Assembly (NCBI GenBank): GCA_017937405.1
Contig: JAGBDS010000039.1
Coordinates: forward strand, 1 to 41,765
From: Oscillibacter sp.
GTDB taxonomy: Bacteria; Bacillota; Clostridia; Oscillospirales; Oscillospiraceae
Reading direction: 5' to 3'
Length of the DNA stretch: 41,765 nucleotides
Numbering within the stretch: the stretch's first letter is position 1; every line of letters starts with the position of its first letter. The notes under the pieces are model-generated. The model ran no database searches, was not told the DNA's origin, and saw only the letters and a list, made by a program, of their open reading frames with translations. This document shows positions 29,017-37,935 of this stretch, one piece after another. The translations under genes were made by a program, and so were the position numbers.

Positions 29017-30300
29017 TCAGAACAGGTTGCCGTTCTCGTCGAAGGGCAGGTCGTAGGGCTCGGTGAGAATTTCAAAATTGGGGTTGTCCTTCACCAGGGG
29101 CAGCATCCCCTCGGAGATTTCAATGACGCCGATATGGGCGGTGTTGGGGATGCGGATCATCTTCATGTTGTCGTGGTCCTCGGCCTCGGGGCAGCACATG
29201 AGGGCCAGCTGCAGGGCCTCCCGGTCGTTGTCCATGATCATGGGGATCTTCATCAGGTGCAGGAAGGTGTTGGTGACGCCGGTGGGATAGGTCATTTCCA
29301 GCTTCATCCGGTTCACCAGGCGGCGGGTGGTGACCTCCGCCAGACCGATGCCCTGGGCGTTACCATGGGTCTCGTCAGTGATGTCCAGGACGACGCACTT
29401 TTCCGCCTGAATACCGCCGGTGCAATACTGGGGCAGGACGAAGCGGCCGGACACGTTGGGGTCCATGCCGTCGCCGGAGATGTTCTTGCCGATCTTGTCC
29501 ACCACCAGCACATCGCACTTGTCGAACAGCAGGTGGGCAATGGTCTTGTAGGAGATCTCCTTCAGCTTAGGCTCGTCGGTGATGATCTCGGCGGGGCTCA
29601 GGCCCTTGATGAGGTAGGTGTCGTCATAGGCGTTCTCGATGATGGCGATGCCGCCCAGAACGGGGGCGTTCTCCAGAATGGTCCGGCCGTATTCCTCCAC
29701 CAGCTCGTGCATGATGGCGGGGCTCTGGTGGTGGATGCTCTCAGCGCCCTTCTGCTTGCCAAGGCCGATGGCCATCATCTTCATCAGGCCGCTCTCATAG
29801 GGGCCCCGGAAGGAGGTATGGGGCTTGATGCGGTTGAAGAGGATGATGCCGTCCGCCTCAGAGGCGTTCTTGTCGATGAACACCGGCTGGTGACGGACGC
29901 TGGAGATGCCGATCTGGACAGTCTCCATGGAGCTCTTGACGGGGCAGCCCATGGCCTCCTCGGTGATGCCGTAGTCCTTGAGAATTTGGGTCTGGCCCTC
30001 GGCGGTGGCGCCGCCGTGACTGCCCATGGCGGCCACGATGTAGGGCTCGGCGCCCTTGGACTTGACGAAGTCCACGATGGTACGGGCCATCAGGGCGTTG
30101 TGGTTGATGCCCCGGCTGCCGCAGGTGATGGCGATCTTCTGGCCGGGCTGGATCTTGCCGCCGATCTCAGGGCGGTCCAGCTCTTTGATGATGACGCCGG
30201 GAATGTCACTCTCGGGGATGCAGGTCTTGTCAAAGTTCTGGCGGACTTTGACCATGCGGGGAATGGGGGTGTCTTTGATGAGGTTGGTGATGGTTTCCAT
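29017..30300 (-). CDS. LarA-like nickel-pincer-dependent 2-hydroxyacid isomerase homologue
   Basis: A 427-residue LarA/DUF2088 superfamily protein. LarA racemises lactate using a nickel pincer nucleotide cofactor; homologues act on other 2-hydroxyacids. Visible features are an N-terminal nucleotide-binding-like segment (ITCGSRGINHNALMARTIVDFVKSKGA), AAMGSHGGATAEGQ with a His in the position of the LarA GTH motif, and NRIKPHTSFRGPYESGLMKMMAIGLGKQKGA, whose Lys and His residues could bind the cofactor. It departs clearly from canonical LarA, so its substrate is probably not lactate. Cofactor genes larB, larC and larE are not in this window. It is the first structural gene after the LacI regulator, AGGAGG before the ATG, and precedes a permease and a 2-hydroxyacid lyase; C2 epimerisation of the lyase substrate is a natural guess. 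Confidence 0.8.
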   Translation of the reverse strand: METITNLIKDTPIPRMVKVRQNFDKTCIPESDIPGVIIKELDRPEIGGKIQPGQKIAITCGSRGINHNALMARTIVDFVKSKGAEPYIVAAMGSHGGATAEGQTQILKDYGITEEAMGCPVKSSMETVQIGISSVRHQPVFIDKNASEADGIILFNRIKPHTSFRGPYESGLMKMMAIGLGKQKGAESIHHQSPAIMHELVEEYGRTILENAPVLGGIAIIENAYDDTYLIKGLSPAEIITDEPKLKEISYKTIAHLLFDKCDVLVVDKIGKNISGDGMDPNVSGRFVLPQYCTGGIQAEKCVVLDITDETHGNAQGIGLAEVTTRRLVNRMKLEMTYPTGVTNTFLHLMKIPMIMDNDREALQLALMCCPEAEDHDNMKMIRIPNTAHIGVIEISEGMLPLVKDNPNFEILTEPYDLPFDENGNLF

Positions 30301-30390
30301 ATCTCTTTCCTCCTGTACGGCCTCCGCCGGGGACGGCGGCCAAAATTAAAATATCGCTCAGCTAAATGGGAACCCTTTGCCTGGTAAGGG

Positions 30391-31416
30391 TCAGCAGTTA
30401 TACAGGTTCTTGATCTGGATGCCCGTATCGTAATAGGCGGCCGCCACCGGACGGTCCTGGAAAATGGCGTCTGTCAAAAGCTGGATGGATTGATATCCCT
30501 GCAAGTAGGGTCCCTGGTCAATGAGAAACTGGACAGTTCCCTTTTTCATAAAGGCCACATTGGAGTCAGTGACGTCGAAGCCCACGATCTTGACCTTTCC
30601 GGAGAGTCCTGCGTCATCCACCGCCTGGGCCGCGCCGCTTAAGCCCGCGCCGCTGACGAAAACGCCCGTCAGCTGTGGAAGCTCCGCCAGCTTCTCCCGG
30701 GTCAGCCGGTAGACCAGGCCGTGATCACCTCCGCCGTAAATCACATGGGACACATCCATCTCTCCGTTGGCAGGAGACAGAAAATGATTGGTAAAGCCCC
30801 GTATCCGCTCCTCACTGGATCGATGGAGCCGGTCTACGCCGATGATCAGGGTGCAGCCCTGTTTCGGTGATATCTGCTGCATCAATAACGCGGCGCAGGC
30901 ACCGCTCTTATAGGAATCCTGACCCACAAAACAGTTCCGCAGGTCGCTTTCGATATCCTGGTTATATGTAATGATGGGAAGCTGTTCTTTCGAGAGCTCC
31001 CGCAGGCGGTCATTGACTTCCTCTGACACGATACCGCGCAGAGCCAGTCCCTGCACGCCGCTGTCCAGCAGCCGGTCCAGCGCCGCCAGGTAGGCGTCGG
31101 GGTCGCCCGGGGGCGCAAATTCCGCCAAGGTCTCCACGCCGTGCTGCTTGGCATAGGCGATGCCGCTGCTGACGCCCTGCATGACCTGCGCCTGAAAATC
31201 CGGCTCACGGAAGGAGACCAGGACGCCGATCTTGTTCTTCTTCCGGGAGAGATAGAAGGCCCTGCCCAAAGCGTTGGGTTGGAAATCCATCTCCTCCATG
31301 ACAGCCCGGACTTTTTCCGCCGTCTCCGGTTTGACCTGCCCCCGGTTGTGGAGGACCCGGTCCACCGTTCCCCGGGATACACCTGCCTTTTCGGCAATCG
31401 TCTCAATGGTCGTCAT
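30391..31416 (-). CDS. LacI family transcriptional regulator
   Basis: A 341-residue regulator. The N-terminal LacI helix-turn-helix and hinge are clear (MTTIETIAEKAGVSRGTVDRVLHNRGQVKPETAEKV), followed by a periplasmic-binding-protein-like effector domain beginning KKNKIGVLVSF and containing GFDVTDSNVAFMKKG. The ATG at 31416 has GAGGAGG upstream; the longer frame adds 31 residues with no HTH character. It is transcribed in the same direction as, and 90 bp upstream of, the LarA-like gene with no clear terminator, so it probably heads and controls the operon. The effector fold binds sugars or sugar acids in relatives. Confidence 0.93.
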   Translation of the reverse strand: MTTIETIAEKAGVSRGTVDRVLHNRGQVKPETAEKVRAVMEEMDFQPNALGRAFYLSRKKNKIGVLVSFREPDFQAQVMQGVSSGIAYAKQHGVETLAEFAPPGDPDAYLAALDRLLDSGVQGLALRGIVSEEVNDRLRELSKEQLPIITYNQDIESDLRNCFVGQDSYKSGACAALLMQQISPKQGCTLIIGVDRLHRSSEERIRGFTNHFLSPANGEMDVSHVIYGGGDHGLVYRLTREKLAELPQLTGVFVSGAGLSGAAQAVDDAGLSGKVKIVGFDVTDSNVAFMKKGTVQFLIDQGPYLQGYQSIQLLTDAIFQDRPVAAAYYDTGIQIKNLYNC

Positions 31417-31500
31417 GGCTCGTCCTCCTCCCTTCGCAAGCCCGTGCAGTGCGGTGTGTGCATCCCCGTGAACGTGCACGAAACTGTTGTAAAAAGAAAA

Positions 31501-31515
31501 GCGAAACATTTTCGC
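31501..31515. promoter_or_regulatory. Inverted repeat downstream of the LacI promoter, candidate operator
   Basis: GCGAAA-CAT-TTTCGC, a 15-bp inverted repeat about 20-30 bp inside the predicted transcript of the LacI operon. It is a plausible roadblock or autoregulatory site. Confidence 0.45.
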
Positions 31516-31539
31516 CTTAAATCATATTTTCTTAAGTTC

Positions 31540-31568
31540 AGTATAATTTGTGCCATGCCCGTTTTCAA
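31540..31568 (-). promoter_or_regulatory. Promoter of the LacI-LarA-GntP-lyase operon
   Basis: On the minus strand TTGAAA (complement at 31563-31568), 17-base spacer, TATACT (complement at 31540-31545). A perfect palindrome GTCATATATGAC (31571-31582) lies directly upstream of the -35 and could bind a regulator. Confidence 0.75.
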
Positions 31569-31659
31569 CTGTCATATATGACGAAAAACACGTCGTTTTT
31601 TGTGCTGTTGTTAAAGAGGTGTCAAGTTCCGAAACGCATCTCTCCAAATACAGCAGTAC

Positions 31660-31682
31660 ACCCCGGGCTAAAGGCCCAGGGT
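31660..31682 (-). terminator. Weak hairpin after the AbrB-family gene
   Basis: ACCCCGGGC and AGGGT-side complement form a 9-bp stem with one wobble and a 5-base loop just past the stop codon. There is no T-tract, so it may only slow transcription. Confidence 0.35.
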
Positions 31683-31692
31683 GCGTGCATAT

Positions 31693-32736
31693 TCACGTGA
31701 ATAGGCCGCTGATCAGCAGGCAGATCTGGGGAAAAATCGCCGTGGCGATAATGAGCCGGTAGATCTGCACCAGAATCAGCCGAGGACTGCTGACGCCGAT
31801 GTCCGCTGAGATCAGCGCCATGTCCGACGCACCGGCAGGAGTCAGCATCAGCATTCCCTCCCGCATGGGAACACCGAACAGCTTCTCCATCCACTTGCCG
31901 AATAGGGCCGCGTTAGCCAGCAGTACGGCGGTGGTGATGAGAACAGCCCACAGGACGGTAAGAAGGCTGCCGAAGCGGGATGGGTCCAGAAGGCAGCCGA
32001 TATACGCGCCGGAGAGGACCTGGGCCACGCGGCGCAGCCAGTGGGGAAATCGAATGGTAAAGCCGCTGACGTTCAGCAGGAACGTGCTCAGCAGAGAGCA
32101 GAGCACAGGAGCTGCCGGGATGTGCAGCAGACTGCCGCCCCAGGCACAGAGGGAGGCAACGGCCAGGGCCGCCAGCAGGCGGAGGGTGTTGCGCCGGGGA
32201 TCCAGCGCCTCAGCAGCATTCTCCTGTTCCACCGATGCCGTCTCCGGCATGGGCGGGGTGAAGCGTTCCACCACCAGAGGGAAGACCATCAGTCCCACAA
32301 TCAGGCGGCAGAAGTGGACCAGCAGCACCTTGGAGGGGTCAGCGCCAAAATCCGCGGCGATCAGCGTCGTCTCCGCGATACCGCCGGGAATGGCGCAGAC
32401 CAGGCAGGTCAGCAGGTCGGAATACCCAACCAGGCACAGCAGAAAACCAATGGCAAGATTCACCACCAGCAGGGAAAAGGTGATCATCAAAACCGGCTTC
32501 CAAAAGGTCCGCAGCTGGCGGAAATCCTCCCGCCGGGCAGAGCAGCCGATGAAGGTACCCGCGATCACCTGGGCAATATTTTTGGCCGCGCCGGGGATAT
32601 GGCCTGCGTGGAACACAGCAGTCAGCACCGCTGACGCGATGACTGCGCCGATCAGCATCCCGGCGGGGATATGTTTTCGGTAAAGAACGTATCCGACAGC
32701 GGCACTCAGTGCCAGTGTCAAAACAGTTTGCAGCAT
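31693..32736 (-). CDS. AbrB family (DUF/AmoA-like) membrane protein
   Basis: A 347-residue polytopic membrane protein with about ten hydrophobic helices in two repeats, matching the AbrB family that was historically annotated as ammonia monooxygenase and has nothing to do with the AbrB DNA-binding regulator. Repeat signatures are VIAGTFIGCSARREDFRQL with AIPGGIAETTLIAADFGADPSKVLLVHFCRLIVGLMVFPLVV in the first half, and VLSGAYIGCLLDPSRF with LTPAGASDMALISADIGVSSPRLILVQIYRLI in the second. The biochemical function is unknown; transport of small anions is suspected. It lies 31 bp after the sigma-54 activator gene, and TCAGGAGAA precedes its ATG, so the two are probably co-transcribed. Confidence 0.85.
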   Translation of the reverse strand: MLQTVLTLALSAAVGYVLYRKHIPAGMLIGAVIASAVLTAVFHAGHIPGAAKNIAQVIAGTFIGCSARREDFRQLRTFWKPVLMITFSLLVVNLAIGFLLCLVGYSDLLTCLVCAIPGGIAETTLIAADFGADPSKVLLVHFCRLIVGLMVFPLVVERFTPPMPETASVEQENAAEALDPRRNTLRLLAALAVASLCAWGGSLLHIPAAPVLCSLLSTFLLNVSGFTIRFPHWLRRVAQVLSGAYIGCLLDPSRFGSLLTVLWAVLITTAVLLANAALFGKWMEKLFGVPMREGMLMLTPAGASDMALISADIGVSSPRLILVQIYRLIIATAIFPQICLLISGLFT

Positions 32737-32767
32737 AGTGATTCTCCTGATGCCATCCGGGGAGGTA

Positions 32768-34690
32768 TTATTTCTGACCGTCCTGGCCGGATCGTCCGGC
32801 AGCTTCCTGCCGCTTGGTCATCCGCCACAGGGTCGTGCGGCTGACGCCCAGCTCCCGGGCCAGATCCTTTTTCTTTTTTGTGGCCGGCAGCACCAGCGGC
32901 GTGTCCTGATAGGCCGGAGCAGCCGGGACCGCAGGTCCAGCAGGCGCGGCAGGCTGCGCGGCGCCGCCGAAAAACACATGGAGCTCGTTGAGGGTCTCCG
33001 CGGTCACGTCCGCAGCGTCATTCAGGACCACCAGGCGTTCACAGATGTTGCGCAGCTCACGCACATTGCCGGGCCATGCATAGCGGCGCAGGATATCCTG
33101 AGCCTCGGCGGATAGCTGTGGCACCCGTTTGCCCATGGCCGACGCGATCAGGCGGAATTGCCCCTCCATCAGAGGGATCACATCGTCCGGGCGTTCCCGA
33201 AGCGGGGGAATATAGATCTCAAGGGCATTCAGCCTGTACAAGAGGTCGCTGCGGAAGCGGCCCTGGGCGATCTGCTCCTGAATATTCACGTTCGTAGCCG
33301 CAATGACACGCACATCCACGGGGATCACCGTCGTGCTGCCGATGCGGCGGATCTCTTTTTCCTGCAGCACCCGCAGCAGCTTTGCCTGCAGCGCCACAGG
33401 GATCTCGCCGATCTCGTCCAGAAAGATCGTGCCTTGGTGCGCCAGCTCAAACAGGCCCACCTTTCCCTCCCGGGAAGCACCGGAGAAGGAGCCGGGCTCA
33501 TAGCCGAACAGCTCACTTTCCAGCAGAGTCTCCGGCAAGGTGGCGCAGTTGATGGCCACAAAAGGCTGGTTCATACGCCCACTGGCGGAATGGATGCTGT
33601 GGGCAAACAGCTCCTTGCCCGTACCGGTCTCGCCGGTGATCAGCACATTGGACTGCGCCTGACTGAATTTCTTTGCGATATCGACCTTCTTCCGCATCTC
33701 CGCATTGACCGCGATGATGTCACGGAAGGTGTACTTGACGGACGAGCTCTTTCTGACCAGGCTCTTGCGCAGCTGCCGCTCCTCCTGCAGAATTTTGGAG
33801 GCGGAGCTGGTGGTGATCAGCGTGCCGATACCGGACGCCTCACCGGAGATGAGCTTGTACTTGACGTAATACTTCTGCCCGCCCAGGTTGATGATGGTCT
33901 CCTCACCGTCCCGGCAGGGAACTTCCCGGCTGCCGATGAAGGTCAGTTGGGGATTGACCTCCCGGACAGGACTCCCCTGCCAGTTTTGCAGGAACGCCAG
34001 CCGATAGAGCTGATAGGCCCGTCCGTTTGCCTCCAGAATACGGCCCGCTTCATCCACGGCCAGCACCGCGTCATCGTTGCTGTCCAGGATCATGCGGATG
34101 ATGTTGGTTTTGGTGCGCTCTGTATTAATGGTGCGGGCAGCATTCAGGACTTCCTCCATGGCCCGTTCCAGCGTGGCCGGCTGGATGTTGATATAGGTGC
34201 AGGGGATACCCCGCTTCCGGCAAATATCGCTGACGGTACCGCCGCTGACGACAGCGTCCATCCCATCCCGCTGGCAGGTATCCACGGCATCGTAAGCGCT
34301 CTGCTCGTCCACCACCTCGTAAAGGCGGATATCCGCCTGTGCGAATTCGCACAGCCCCGGCAGGATGGGCTTCAGCGCGTCCCGCTTCAGACAGAGGCCG
34401 ATCTTCTTCGGGTGGAACTTCTCCCGGCACTGCAGCAGAGCCTCCAGAATGTCCGTGCCGTCGAAGGCCAGATGGGTGACGTGCTTGTCGGGATACTGGG
34501 CGCAGACCATGCGGTAGGTGATGCCCCGGGCCAGAACCACATCATAGCTGTCCAGATGGTCCAGGATCTCCGGGTTGCCAAAGCGGTGGACAACATCGAT
34601 ATGCACCTCATCCGTCTGCATATCATGGACCAAGCCCTCCACATATTTTAACTGATCCGGTGACGGCACGAATACAATGACATTGACCAT
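32768..34690 (-). CDS. PrpR-type sigma-54-dependent transcriptional activator
   Basis: A 640-residue enhancer-binding protein. Residues 1-185 form a PrpR_N-like sensory domain (propionate/organic-acid class), about 200-300 a PAS domain ([18 protein letters not shown]), about 320-560 the sigma-54 AAA+ domain with Walker A GETGTGKE (353-360), Walker B IFLDEIGE (about 422-429) and [15 protein letters not shown]. The C-terminus has a Pro/Ala linker and a Fis-type HTH ([16 protein letters not shown]). The sigma-54 contact loop reads GSFSGA (400-405) instead of GAFTGA. It sits directly downstream of the TctC gene, and the PdxA-Tct operon has a -24/-12 promoter, so it very likely activates that operon in response to a small carboxylate. 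Confidence 0.92.
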   Translation of the reverse strand: MVNVIVFVPSPDQLKYVEGLVHDMQTDEVHIDVVHRFGNPEILDHLDSYDVVLARGITYRMVCAQYPDKHVTHLAFDGTDILEALLQCREKFHPKKIGLCLKRDALKPILPGLCEFAQADIRLYEVVDEQSAYDAVDTCQRDGMDAVVSGGTVSDICRKRGIPCTYINIQPATLERAMEEVLNAARTINTERTKTNIIRMILDSNDDAVLAVDEAGRILEANGRAYQLYRLAFLQNWQGSPVREVNPQLTFIGSREVPCRDGEETIINLGGQKYYVKYKLISGEASGIGTLITTSSASKILQEERQLRKSLVRKSSSVKYTFRDIIAVNAEMRKKVDIAKKFSQAQSNVLITGETGTGKELFAHSIHSASGRMNQPFVAINCATLPETLLESELFGYEPGSFSGASREGKVGLFELAHQGTIFLDEIGEIPVALQAKLLRVLQEKEIRRIGSTTVIPVDVRVIAATNVNIQEQIAQGRFRSDLLYRLNALEIYIPPLRERPDDVIPLMEGQFRLIASAMGKRVPQLSAEAQDILRRYAWPGNVRELRNICERLVVLNDAADVTAETLNELHVFFGGAAQPAAPAGPAVPAAPAYQDTPLVLPATKKKKDLARELGVSRTTLWRMTKRQEAAGRSGQDGQK

Positions 34691-34739
34691 GGCGATCCCT
34701 TTCCCATACGAAATATCGTTTCTTCTATGATTTGAGCAT

Positions 34740-34769
34740 GGGGCGGGTCTGCGTCAGCAGGCCCGCCCC
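34740..34769. terminator. Hairpin between the TctC and activator genes
   Basis: A 13-bp stem with one G-T wobble (GGGGCGGGTCTGC and complement) and a GTCA loop. It lies between co-oriented genes, about 20 bp past the TctC stop codon on the minus strand. No T-tract follows, so partial termination or mRNA end protection is possible. Confidence 0.5.
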
Positions 34770-34790
34770 AATCATACTACAAATTTTCGA

Positions 34791-35852
34791 TTAGCTCAAG
34801 CCGTTGGCAGCCATGTAGTCAGCCTCATAAGCGGTGACATACTCGGTGGCGGCAGCGGTATCCTTGTACTCGTCCAGCAGCTGGTTCTTCTCCAGATACT
34901 CGGTGTGCCAGGCGTCGGAAGCGGACACCTTGCCCAGAGCGTCAGACCAGAAGGCCACGGCGGCATCGCTCATGGCGGCGGGAGCGGCAACGCCACGCCA
35001 CACGGGAACTTCCACGTTCTCGTAGTCACCGATCTCGGACAGGGTGGGAGCGTCAGCCAGGTTGCCGGAATAGCGCTCGTTGGCCAGGGCCAGGACGGGG
35101 GTCAGGTCGCCGGACTCCACATACTGGGAAGCGGCGGCGGGCTTGGAGATAACGAAGTCCACGTTGCCGCCCAGAGCAGCGGTGATGGCGTCGGAGGTGG
35201 AGTCATAGGTGATGTAGCCCATCTGCTGCTCGGTCAGGCCAACCTCAGCCAGCAGCTTGCCATAGGTGGTGATGTCATCGCCCTTGGAACCGCCGATGAC
35301 CACGAAGGTGCCGTTCTTAGCAGCCTCGATGGCAGCGGCGAAGTCGGTCTGGTCGCCGCCGGCCTTGGCATAGTCGGTCTTGGACTCAGAAGTGGGGCAG
35401 GAGAACAGCAGCTGCTTATCCACAGCCATGATAGCCAGGATGCGGAAGTTGGAGGAACGGTTCTTGGTGTTCTTGACCATGGGCATCAGGTCGCCGGAGT
35501 TGAAGGTCAGCAGGGTGTAGTCGGCGTCACCGGCCTTCATGGTAGCCACCTTGTTGCGGCCGACCTCGCCGGAGCCGTCGGTCTCGTTGGAGACGACGAT
35601 GGTCTGGCCGTTGACCAGGTTGTCGTTCTTCATGATGTCGGCGATCTTGCGGGAGAAGATGTCGGAGCCACCGCCGGCGGAGGAAGTGCAGATCCAGGTG
35701 ATGTTCTTGCTGGGAGCGAAGGCAGCGGTCTCTGCGGGAGCGGAGGAATCGTTGCTGCCGGAGGCAGCGGGCTGCTCGGTCTTCTTGCCGCCGCAGGCAG
35801 CCAGAGACAGGGTCATGAGCAGTGCAAGAGTCAGTGCCATCAGTTTTTTCAT
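34791..35852 (-). CDS. Tripartite tricarboxylate transporter binding protein (TctC/BugT-like)
   Basis: A 353-residue extracytoplasmic solute-binding lipoprotein. The signal peptide ends at lipobox LAAC (Cys20), followed by a Ser/Ala-rich linker. The TctC/Bug fold is recognised from KNITWICTSSAGGGSDIFSRKIADI, the ligand-loop region IVVSNETDGSGEVGRNKVA and LALANERYSGNLADAPTLSEIG with PVWRGVAAPAAM. Bug proteins bind carboxylates such as citrate, aspartate, nicotinate or aromatic acids. It is the last gene of the PdxA-TctB-TctA-TctC operon, 56 bp after TctA, an order differing from the common TctCBA. Confidence 0.92.
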   Translation of the reverse strand: MKKLMALTLALLMTLSLAACGGKKTEQPAASGSNDSSAPAETAAFAPSKNITWICTSSAGGGSDIFSRKIADIMKNDNLVNGQTIVVSNETDGSGEVGRNKVATMKAGDADYTLLTFNSGDLMPMVKNTKNRSSNFRILAIMAVDKQLLFSCPTSESKTDYAKAGGDQTDFAAAIEAAKNGTFVVIGGSKGDDITTYGKLLAEVGLTEQQMGYITYDSTSDAITAALGGNVDFVISKPAAASQYVESGDLTPVLALANERYSGNLADAPTLSEIGDYENVEVPVWRGVAAPAAMSDAAVAFWSDALGKVSASDAWHTEYLEKNQLLDEYKDTAAATEYVTAYEADYMAANGLS

Positions 35853-35908
35853 GGTTTCTTTTCTCCTTCTTTTTTATATTTCCATTTTGCATTGGAAAAC
35901 GAATGAAG

Positions 35909-37432
35909 TTAGGCCCGGGCCTTCTTGGCCTGCAGCTTCCGGCGGATGCTCTTGACCACGGGGGTCAGGATCAGCACCAGGAAGACGGCCAGCAAAACCA
36001 GCTTCAGGGGGGAGTCGACGAAGATCTTCAGGCTACCCTGAGAAGCGATGAAAGCCTTGCGCATATTCTTCTCCAGCATGGGAGCCAGTACGAAAGCCAG
36101 CAGCATGGGAGCGGTGGGGAAGCCGTTCTTGTCCAGCAGATAGCCGACAATACCGGAGATGAACATGATGATGACGCCGTACATGGAGTTGCTGGTGGAG
36201 TAGGCGCCCACGATGCACACGCAGGTGATGATGGGGATCATGTACTTGACGGGCACGCTGAGGATCTTGATCAGGAAGGGGATCACCAGAATGGCCACGG
36301 CCAGGGTGAAGATGTTGGCCATGTACATGGAGGAGATCAGGCCCCAGCAGAACTCGGGGTTGGTGTCAAACAGCAGGGGGCCGGGGTTCAGGCCCCACAT
36401 CATCAGACCGCCCAGCAGGACGGCGCCGGTGCCGGAGCCGGGGATGCCCAGAGCCAGCAGGGGAGCGAAGGCGCCTGCGGCGGCAGCATTGTTAGCGGCC
36501 TCGGAGGCGGCAATGCCCTCGATGGCGCCGGTGCCCATGGGCTCCTCACTCTTGAACTTCTTCTGCATGGCGTAACCCACCATGGAGCCGGTGGTAGCGC
36601 CGGAGCCGGGCAGCACGCCCACGAAGGTGCCCATCACGCCGGAGCGGATGATGGGAGGCAGAATGCGCTTGAAATCATGGCCGGTGAGCATGGACTCCCG
36701 GATGGACAGCTTGGTCTTGCTGTCCTCATTGGCCCGCTTCTTCTCGTCGGCTTCCCGCTCGTTGATGAGCTTGATGACCTGGGCGAAGCCCACGCAACCG
36801 ATGATGAAGGGCGTGAAGGGCACGCCGCCCAGCAGGTACATGTTGCCGAACTCGAACCGGGGAGCGCCGGACAGGGTATCCATACCGATGGAGGCCACCA
36901 GGATGCCCAGCATGGTGATGACGATGCCCTTGATGGGGTTCTCGCCGATCAGCCAGCTGATAGAGGTCATGGCGATCAGCAGGATCAGGGTCATCTCGGC
37001 GTAGCCGAACTTCAGGCCCAGAGTAGCCAGACCGGAAGCGGTCAGAGTCAGGATCAGGATGCCGATGGTGCCGCCCAGGAAGCTGGCGATGTTGGCGGCC
37101 ATCAGAGCCTGGCCAGGCCGGCCCTTCTTGGCCATGGGATAGCCGTCCAGAGCGGTGGTGATCGCCGGGGAGTCACCGGGGATGTTCAGCAGGATGGCGC
37201 TGAAGGAGCCGCCGTACATATTGGAATAATACAGGGCGCCCAGCATGATGATAGCGGTGGTGGGGTTGAACTTGTAGGTCAGGGGCAGCAGCAGGGCGCA
37301 GCCAGCCAGAGAGCCGATACCGGGCATAGCGCCCACCACCAGGCCCAGGACGGCGCCCAGCAGACAGACGCCGATGTTCTCAGGGGCGAGGGCCACCTGG
37401 AAACCGTTCAGCAGGGATACGAAATTTTCCAT
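35909..37432 (-). CDS. Tripartite tricarboxylate transporter large permease TctA
   Basis: A 507-residue membrane protein with about 11-12 helices. The TctA family motifs are VVGAMPGIGSLAGCALLLPLTY near residue 35, NMYGGSFSAILLNIPGDSPAITTALDGYPMAKKGRPGQAL near residue 75-110 and VGVLPGSGATTGSMVGYAMQKKF near residue 270, the duplicated PGxG loops that form the substrate pathway. It lies 12 bp after the TctB gene. It works with TctB and the TctC binding protein, driven by the ion gradient. Confidence 0.95.
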   Translation of the reverse strand: MENFVSLLNGFQVALAPENIGVCLLGAVLGLVVGAMPGIGSLAGCALLLPLTYKFNPTTAIIMLGALYYSNMYGGSFSAILLNIPGDSPAITTALDGYPMAKKGRPGQALMAANIASFLGGTIGILILTLTASGLATLGLKFGYAEMTLILLIAMTSISWLIGENPIKGIVITMLGILVASIGMDTLSGAPRFEFGNMYLLGGVPFTPFIIGCVGFAQVIKLINEREADEKKRANEDSKTKLSIRESMLTGHDFKRILPPIIRSGVMGTFVGVLPGSGATTGSMVGYAMQKKFKSEEPMGTGAIEGIAASEAANNAAAAGAFAPLLALGIPGSGTGAVLLGGLMMWGLNPGPLLFDTNPEFCWGLISSMYMANIFTLAVAILVIPFLIKILSVPVKYMIPIITCVCIVGAYSTSNSMYGVIIMFISGIVGYLLDKNGFPTAPMLLAFVLAPMLEKNMRKAFIASQGSLKIFVDSPLKLVLLAVFLVLILTPVVKSIRRKLQAKKARA

Positions 37433-37444
37433 GTCAGACCCTCC

Positions 37445-37909
37445 TTAGAAAATCAAATCGCCCAACAGACCCACGGGGAAGCGGATCTGCAGCCAGGCGG
37501 TGAACACACCCAGGATGATAGCGGCCATGATGATCTCGATGATGATAATGACCTTCCAGGGGGCGCGCTCCACAAGCTTGAGCCAGAGGAAGATGTAGAT
37601 GAGGCAGCTGGGCACCAGGCCGATGAGGAAGGTGCACAGGATGATGCCGGCGGCGCCCAGCATCACCATCAGCTCGTTGCGGTTGTACTTGACCTCGTCG
37701 CTGTTCTTGTCACGGGCGATCTGGACAAAGCAGGCGATGCTGGAGGCCAGCAGCACCACGGCGATGATGATGGGGAAGAAGCCGGGGGTGGGCTGGGCTT
37801 TCCAGAACCCGTAGTTCTTCAGGCCCGTGACGATGAACACCAGGGACACGATGATCGTGGCCAGGGGGATGACCGTCCGCAGGTTGAAGCCTTTCTTCTT
37901 GTTCTCCAA
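37445..37909 (-). CDS. Tripartite tricarboxylate transporter small permease TctB
   Basis: A 154-residue four-helix membrane protein of the TctB family (helices near residues 14-30, 38-60, 80-110 and 118-138), with the typical early Gly/Pro segment KAQPTPGFFPIIIAVVLL. The start is a TTG at 37909 preceded by GAGGG; no in-frame ATG gives a complete first helix. It lies 26 bp after the PdxA-like gene and 12 bp before TctA. Confidence 0.88.
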   Translation of the reverse strand: MENKKKGFNLRTVIPLATIIVSLVFIVTGLKNYGFWKAQPTPGFFPIIIAVVLLASSIACFVQIARDKNSDEVKYNRNELMVMLGAAGIILCTFLIGLVPSCLIYIFLWLKLVERAPWKVIIIIEIIMAAIILGVFTAWLQIRFPVGLLGDLIF

Positions 37910-37935
37910 AGTTGATCCCTCTCTTTTCAGATAAA

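Noticed and set aside
31660..31703. Strong terminator plus operator between the AbrB and LacI genes
   Set aside because: The hairpin is short with no T-tract and the palindrome overlaps a stop codon; both are recorded only as weak signals.
35822..37915. A 697-codon open frame on the plus strand across the Tct genes
   Set aside because: Low-complexity Gln/Asp/Gly/His composition typical of antisense reading of membrane-protein genes; the TctA, TctB and TctC genes on the minus strand are clear.
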